From: Polyangiaceae bacterium
GTDB taxonomy: Bacteria > Myxococcota_A > Polyangia > Polyangiales > Polyangiaceae
DNA length: 64,000 nt
Assembly: GCA_041389725.1 (NCBI GenBank)
Contig: JAWKRG010000003.1
Span: forward strand, 1,362,573-1,426,572
Direction of reading: 5' to 3'
Shown: positions 60,861-64,000 of the stretch, one piece after another
Layout: every line of letters begins with the position of its first letter
How positions within the stretch are numbered: position 1 is the stretch's first letter
Notes under the pieces: generated by a model
Seen by the model: the letters and a program-made list of their open reading frames with translations, nothing else
Database searches by the model: none
What the model was told of the DNA's origin: nothing
Translations under genes and position numbers: made by a program

Positions 60861-60994
60861 TAGCAAATAGTGCGCCACGCTTCCCACCGGCGTGTCGACT
60901 AGCCTAGCCAGTCAGGATCAAACACCCTGTCCGCGAGTCGCCGTTGGATGTTGCCCGTGGGATGGGCCCTCGGGTGTTGGCCGCCGCCCACACC
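60861..60994 (-). promoter_or_regulatory. Shared upstream module B (in front of the gene starting at 60849)
   Basis: This is the counterpart of module A. The proximal block is CGTGGCGCACTATTTGC (minus strand), again with 10 bases between GG and GC. The GTTTGATCC block and the distal 33-bp block are essentially identical to module A except at the very edge. Spacers between blocks differ in sequence but barely in length (131 versus 134 bp overall). Confidence 0.55.
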
Positions 60995-61079
60995 TGCCGC
61001 TCCTGACATGCTGCCCGAAGCCGACGTTCTGGCTTTGGCGACCGTGCGAGACCACTCTACCCGTGGTATTTGAGCGTGA

Positions 61080-62594
61080 ATGATGGCCAGGGCGCTAACG
61101 TTCACCGTGCTCGCACCCTTTGCGCTGTCGGCCGGCTGTATGACCGAGTTCTCTGCGCTCCGTTCGGAGCCAGGGGATGCAGGGAGTGCGGGTGCTGCCG
61201 GTTGGTCGAGCGGCGACGCGAGCGCGGGGAGCAGCGGTGTCACTGGCGCCGGAGGCGACGTGGGCGATGCAGCCCCAGACGGCGGATGCGCGGCTGCCGA
61301 AGCTGAACTCGCGTTTCCCTCTGCGGAAGGGTTCGGCGCGCTGAGCAGGGGCGGACGCGGCGGCAAGGTGCTGCGGGTCACCAATTTGAATGATAGCGGG
61401 TTCGGCAGCTTCCGGGACGCGATGACTCAGACGGGCCCGCGTACGATCACCTTCGAAGTAAGCGGCACCATCACGCTCGCGAGCAGAATCACGCTCACAG
61501 CGGCGCACAGCTTCTTGACCGTGGCAGGTCAGACCAGCCCGGGCGGGATACAAGTCGCAGGCAGCGGAGTCTCGTTCACGAGCGGATTCCACGATGGAAT
61601 CGTGCGGCATCTCCGTGTTCGACCGGGCGGGTCGCTGGAGGAACCGGCCGTGCAATTGTACGGAGGAGGCGGCCCAGTGCACGATGTGATCATCGACCAC
61701 TGTGACATCATGTGGTCGCGCGGCGAGCTGGTCAGCCTCAACACAGCTGTTCGGGACGTGACCTTGCAGTGGAACCTGATCGCTGAGAGCCTTCCACCGA
61801 AGCGAGCTGCATTGATCGCCATCACTTGGAATCCGTCGGACGGCACCACCTACACGGCGCACCACAATCTTCTGACGAGGAGCGCTGGGGCAAACCCGTT
61901 GTCCGCGGGCCTCGAGGCATTCGACTTTCGCAACAACCTCATCTTCAACTGGGCAGGAAACGGCGCTGCCGGCTTCGGGAACAATAGTGCCAACCTATCC
62001 GCGTTCGGGAATTTCGTGTCCAACGTGTACCTCCCGGGCTCTACCAGCGACTCGAAGCCCTTCGTATTGGCCAACGGGGCCAGCTTGCCGAGCCCCGATC
62101 GCGGCGGGACCAAGATCTTCACTCAGGCAAACTGGGGACCGCTCTGTCCAACCGGCTGCGCAGACGAGTGGGACAATGGGTACCGGACGACTGACCCAGG
62201 CTCGCTTGTCTCTGCGGCCGAGGCCGACTTTCGCACGATGGCTCCCCTGCCAGTGCAACCAGTCAATACGGACGCAACGAAGAATGTGAGGAGCATCGTG
62301 CTGGCTTCCGTTGGGGCGACACCCACCAAGCGAGACCCCGAAAGCCAGCGGGTTATCGATGATGTGACGAATCAAGCCAGCAAAGCGTTCCGGACCGACG
62401 GTGGAGGTCCATGGCCAGCGTTGACAGCCTCGGCTCCACCGCCCGATCAAGACGGCGACGGAATGCCAGACGCGTGGGAACTCGCCCACGGACTGGACCC
62501 GACCAACCCGGCGGACGGTCCCTCGCTAGCGTGCAACGGTTGGACGAATCTCGAAAACTACCTCAACCAGGAGGCTGGAGACGCAATACCGTAG
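61080..62594 (+). CDS. Lipoprotein with pectate-lyase-like beta-helix
   Basis: This is a 504-aa protein from ATG 61080 with lipobox LSAGC and a Gly/Ala/Ser linker. From about residue 75, AFPSAEGFGALSRGGRGGKV and then VTNLNDSGFGSFRDAM is the usual opening of pectate-lyase-related secreted proteins. A parallel beta-helix follows (DGIVRHLRVRPGG, HDVIIDHCDIMWS, HHNLLTRSA, FRNNLIFNW). The C-terminus has DQDGDGMPDAWELAHGLDP, a calcium-binding/thrombospondin-3-like turn. It may cleave or bind polysaccharide at the cell surface. The gene is read away from the small lipoprotein at 60436. Confidence 0.85.
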   Translation: MMARALTFTVLAPFALSAGCMTEFSALRSEPGDAGSAGAAGWSSGDASAGSSGVTGAGGDVGDAAPDGGCAAAEAELAFPSAEGFGALSRGGRGGKVLRVTNLNDSGFGSFRDAMTQTGPRTITFEVSGTITLASRITLTAAHSFLTVAGQTSPGGIQVAGSGVSFTSGFHDGIVRHLRVRPGGSLEEPAVQLYGGGGPVHDVIIDHCDIMWSRGELVSLNTAVRDVTLQWNLIAESLPPKRAALIAITWNPSDGTTYTAHHNLLTRSAGANPLSAGLEAFDFRNNLIFNWAGNGAAGFGNNSANLSAFGNFVSNVYLPGSTSDSKPFVLANGASLPSPDRGGTKIFTQANWGPLCPTGCADEWDNGYRTTDPGSLVSAAEADFRTMAPLPVQPVNTDATKNVRSIVLASVGATPTKRDPESQRVIDDVTNQASKAFRTDGGGPWPALTASAPPPDQDGDGMPDAWELAHGLDPTNPADGPSLACNGWTNLENYLNQEAGDAIP

Positions 62595-62648
62595 CACGTG
62601 AGTCCATCCCCGACCTGGGGCAGGGGGTAGCGAATCGTACTGAGGCTG

Positions 62649-63461
62649 CTACGGACCTGGCAGCCCCCAAGACGCGAGCTGGATCTGATCGAACGACGAG
62701 CGCAGCTTCGTCGCTGAGCCCGCTCCCAATCTGATTTGGTCTGCTGTGAACAAGGTTGGGCAGCTTCCACCCTTGGTGCAGGCGGCGAACGGCGACTCAA
62801 ACGGCGCCTCAAAGTTCGCGACGTAGGCTTGGCCGAGGTCGGGCTCCACGCGGACTCCAACCCGGTACGCTTGGCCCACCTTGAGCGGCGCGGACGTGCC
62901 AATATCGCAACACTCGTTGCTCGCCCGAAGCGCCCCGTCCGGCTGGAGGGTCAATCGGAGGAAATTCAGCGCGCTTTCGACCAGAACCAGCTGTGCGTCG
63001 TCGTCGGGCAGAGTGTCGATGCGCATCTGAAGCGCTAGATATAGAACGTTGGACGACGGGTTTGGGACCGCGATTAACCCAAGCGCATCCTGGCTCAATC
63101 CCAGCCCGAAGCTGCCGGTGAGCGCCGACTGCGCGTCCGCCGTGGCGTTCGTGGCGCTATCGAGGCCACTGTTGGGATCGACGGCCACTCCGTCCTCGAA
63201 CGTGGCGGATCGATAGATACCCACGCTCGGTGCACCACCAGCGTGGGTGCCTCCGGCGTCACTGGTCGAGCCTGCCGACCCGGTCCCGACGCCGCCCGCG
63301 CTGCCGCCCTCTTTGCCAGGCGCAGTCCCACAACCTGCGAGAAGGTATGGGCTCAGACAGACCGCAGCGATAAGCCTTGCCGGTCCATTTCGGAGCGACC
63401 ACGCTAGCCTCGCGGAAGTTGGTGCTGTTCTGCCAACGTCTTCGCGTCCATGACGAACCAC
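62649..63461 (-). CDS. Lipoprotein with LamG-like beta-sandwich
   Basis: This is about 270 aa from GTG 63461. The start is uncertain; an ATG at 63578 or beyond gives a long basic lead. The lipobox is LLAGC. A Gly/Ser linker is followed by strands such as SIYRS-like VGIYRSATFEDGVAVD, VLYLALQMRIDTLPDDDAQL and YRVGVRVEPDLGQAYVANFE, compatible with a LamG/concanavalin-like sandwich. It may bind carbohydrate. No catalytic site was recognised. Confidence 0.65.
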   Translation of the reverse strand: MVRHGREDVGRTAPTSARLAWSLRNGPARLIAAVCLSPYLLAGCGTAPGKEGGSAGGVGTGSAGSTSDAGGTHAGGAPSVGIYRSATFEDGVAVDPNSGLDSATNATADAQSALTGSFGLGLSQDALGLIAVPNPSSNVLYLALQMRIDTLPDDDAQLVLVESALNFLRLTLQPDGALRASNECCDIGTSAPLKVGQAYRVGVRVEPDLGQAYVANFEAPFESPFAACTKGGSCPTLFTADQIRLGAGSATKLRSSFDQIQLASWGLPGP

Positions 63462-63999
63462 CCGATCGTCCGAACCGTTGTTGCCATGGCCCGGAATTGC
63501 CGGAACGGTCCCAATTGGCGCGGCGTTACCTCCTGCAGCAGTCAAATGCGGCGCGGGGTAGCATGTATTGCGTGTGGCCATGGGGTCGGTGCTCCTTTCT
63601 CGGGTCCAAGCAACAACCGTGCCCCCGTCCGGCGCATGCATCGTGTCAGCTTCAGGCTTTCAAGTCAGCCCGCGCCGAATCCCACAAGGTAGTGGTTGGC
63701 CCCCACAGGCCTGAAGCAACGCTCACGTCCTCTCCGCACGCAGGTATCGGAGCTTGCATGTTGGCACTGAACTTGCTCCCTGACCCAGGATGCGGTTGAT
63801 CTTGTCGGCGCAGTTTGGGTGGGGCGTCCAAGAATACGTCCCGCCAGCACTGGTGCTGGCGACGAGCCCGATTGCGGCGCAAGCCCGGGCGAAAACGCTG
63901 TATTGAACCGCCCCGAGAAACCGGGAGACAGTTTCAGTTGAGTCCGACCACCATGGCCGGACTCTGGTGTTGTTGCTGATATGCGTACTCGTACTCTGC
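63462..63999. other. Right-edge region without a convincing gene
   Basis: No frame here shows a recognised family or a good start. A frame on the minus strand (63652-63882) could be the end of a gene or a remnant. GAGTCCG (63940-63946) and CGGACTC (63958-63964) form a hairpin with extra inner CC/GG pairing. Anything read off the right edge is cut by the window. Confidence 0.35.
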
Positions 64000-64000
64000 A

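Overview
The window is high-GC DNA that reads like a myxobacterium (Myxococcota, probably the Polyangiales/Sorangiineae side). The inference rests on the many secreted lipoproteins with Gly/Ser/Ala-rich linkers and Cys-rich tails, a probable Myxococcales-restricted DUF2378-like protein, a zinc-finger-fused Ser/Thr kinase divergent from a sigma-70 factor, an AgmX/PglI-like C-terminal domain and long RCC1-repeat proteins. No rRNA, tRNA, CRISPR array, prophage or recognisable transposase was seen. About 55 protein genes are called.

Layout. 1-4.1 kb: secreted trypsin-like protease with a somatomedin-B-like tail (open at the left edge) and two exported proteins. 4.2-16.1 kb: metabolic and regulatory genes (GST/WYL-regulator divergent pair, D-aminoacylase-type amidohydrolase, N-formylglutamate-amidohydrolase-like protein, two LysR regulators, methyltransferase, SRPBCC protein) with a small rearrangement scar near 15.9 kb. 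16.1-18.7 kb: an apparently frameshifted exported protein, an Ala/Ser/Pro plus Cys-rich lipoprotein and a nucleotidyltransferase-like protein. 18.9-23.2 kb: a tightly coupled TPP enzyme / epimerase / SDR operon divergent from a TetR regulator, with two TetR-type operators. 23.5-31.9 kb: Gly-rich lipoproteins (one tandem paralogous pair), an HSL-family esterase, a parallel beta-helix lipoprotein and a cupin-like protein. 32-42.6 kb: MscS channel, an STN plus PilP-like secretin-accessory protein, an outer-membrane barrel, a 987-aa RCC1-repeat lipoprotein, a STAND-type ATPase, a polytopic membrane protein and a LuxR-type HTH protein. 42.6-47.6 kb: an operon in which a DUF4331-like protein appears split over two adjacent exported proteins, followed by TPR and DUF4139 lipoproteins. 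47.8-58.6 kb: Cys-rich lipoproteins, TPR/PEGA proteins and the kinase/sigma pair. 58.8-63.5 kb: lipoproteins, including a beta-propeller-like protein and a pectate-lyase-like beta-helix protein.

The most unusual non-coding signals are these. A dispersed intergenic repeat occurs in four copies (6.05, 8.17, 16.76 and 23.31 kb), is made of nested hairpins, and one copy carries a compensatory base-pair change. A roughly 130-bp upstream module is duplicated in front of two unrelated lipoprotein genes (60.07 and 60.85 kb), with conserved blocks separated by diverged spacers and a sigma-54-like spacing. A 51-bp concentric dyad lies between the GST and WYL-regulator genes.

Functionally, much of the window is envelope and secretome: exported lipoproteins, polysaccharide-lyase-like folds, a protease and a sensing/kinase/sigma unit. 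Catabolic modules sit next to dedicated regulators. All functional names rest on motif recognition by eye; no database search was possible.
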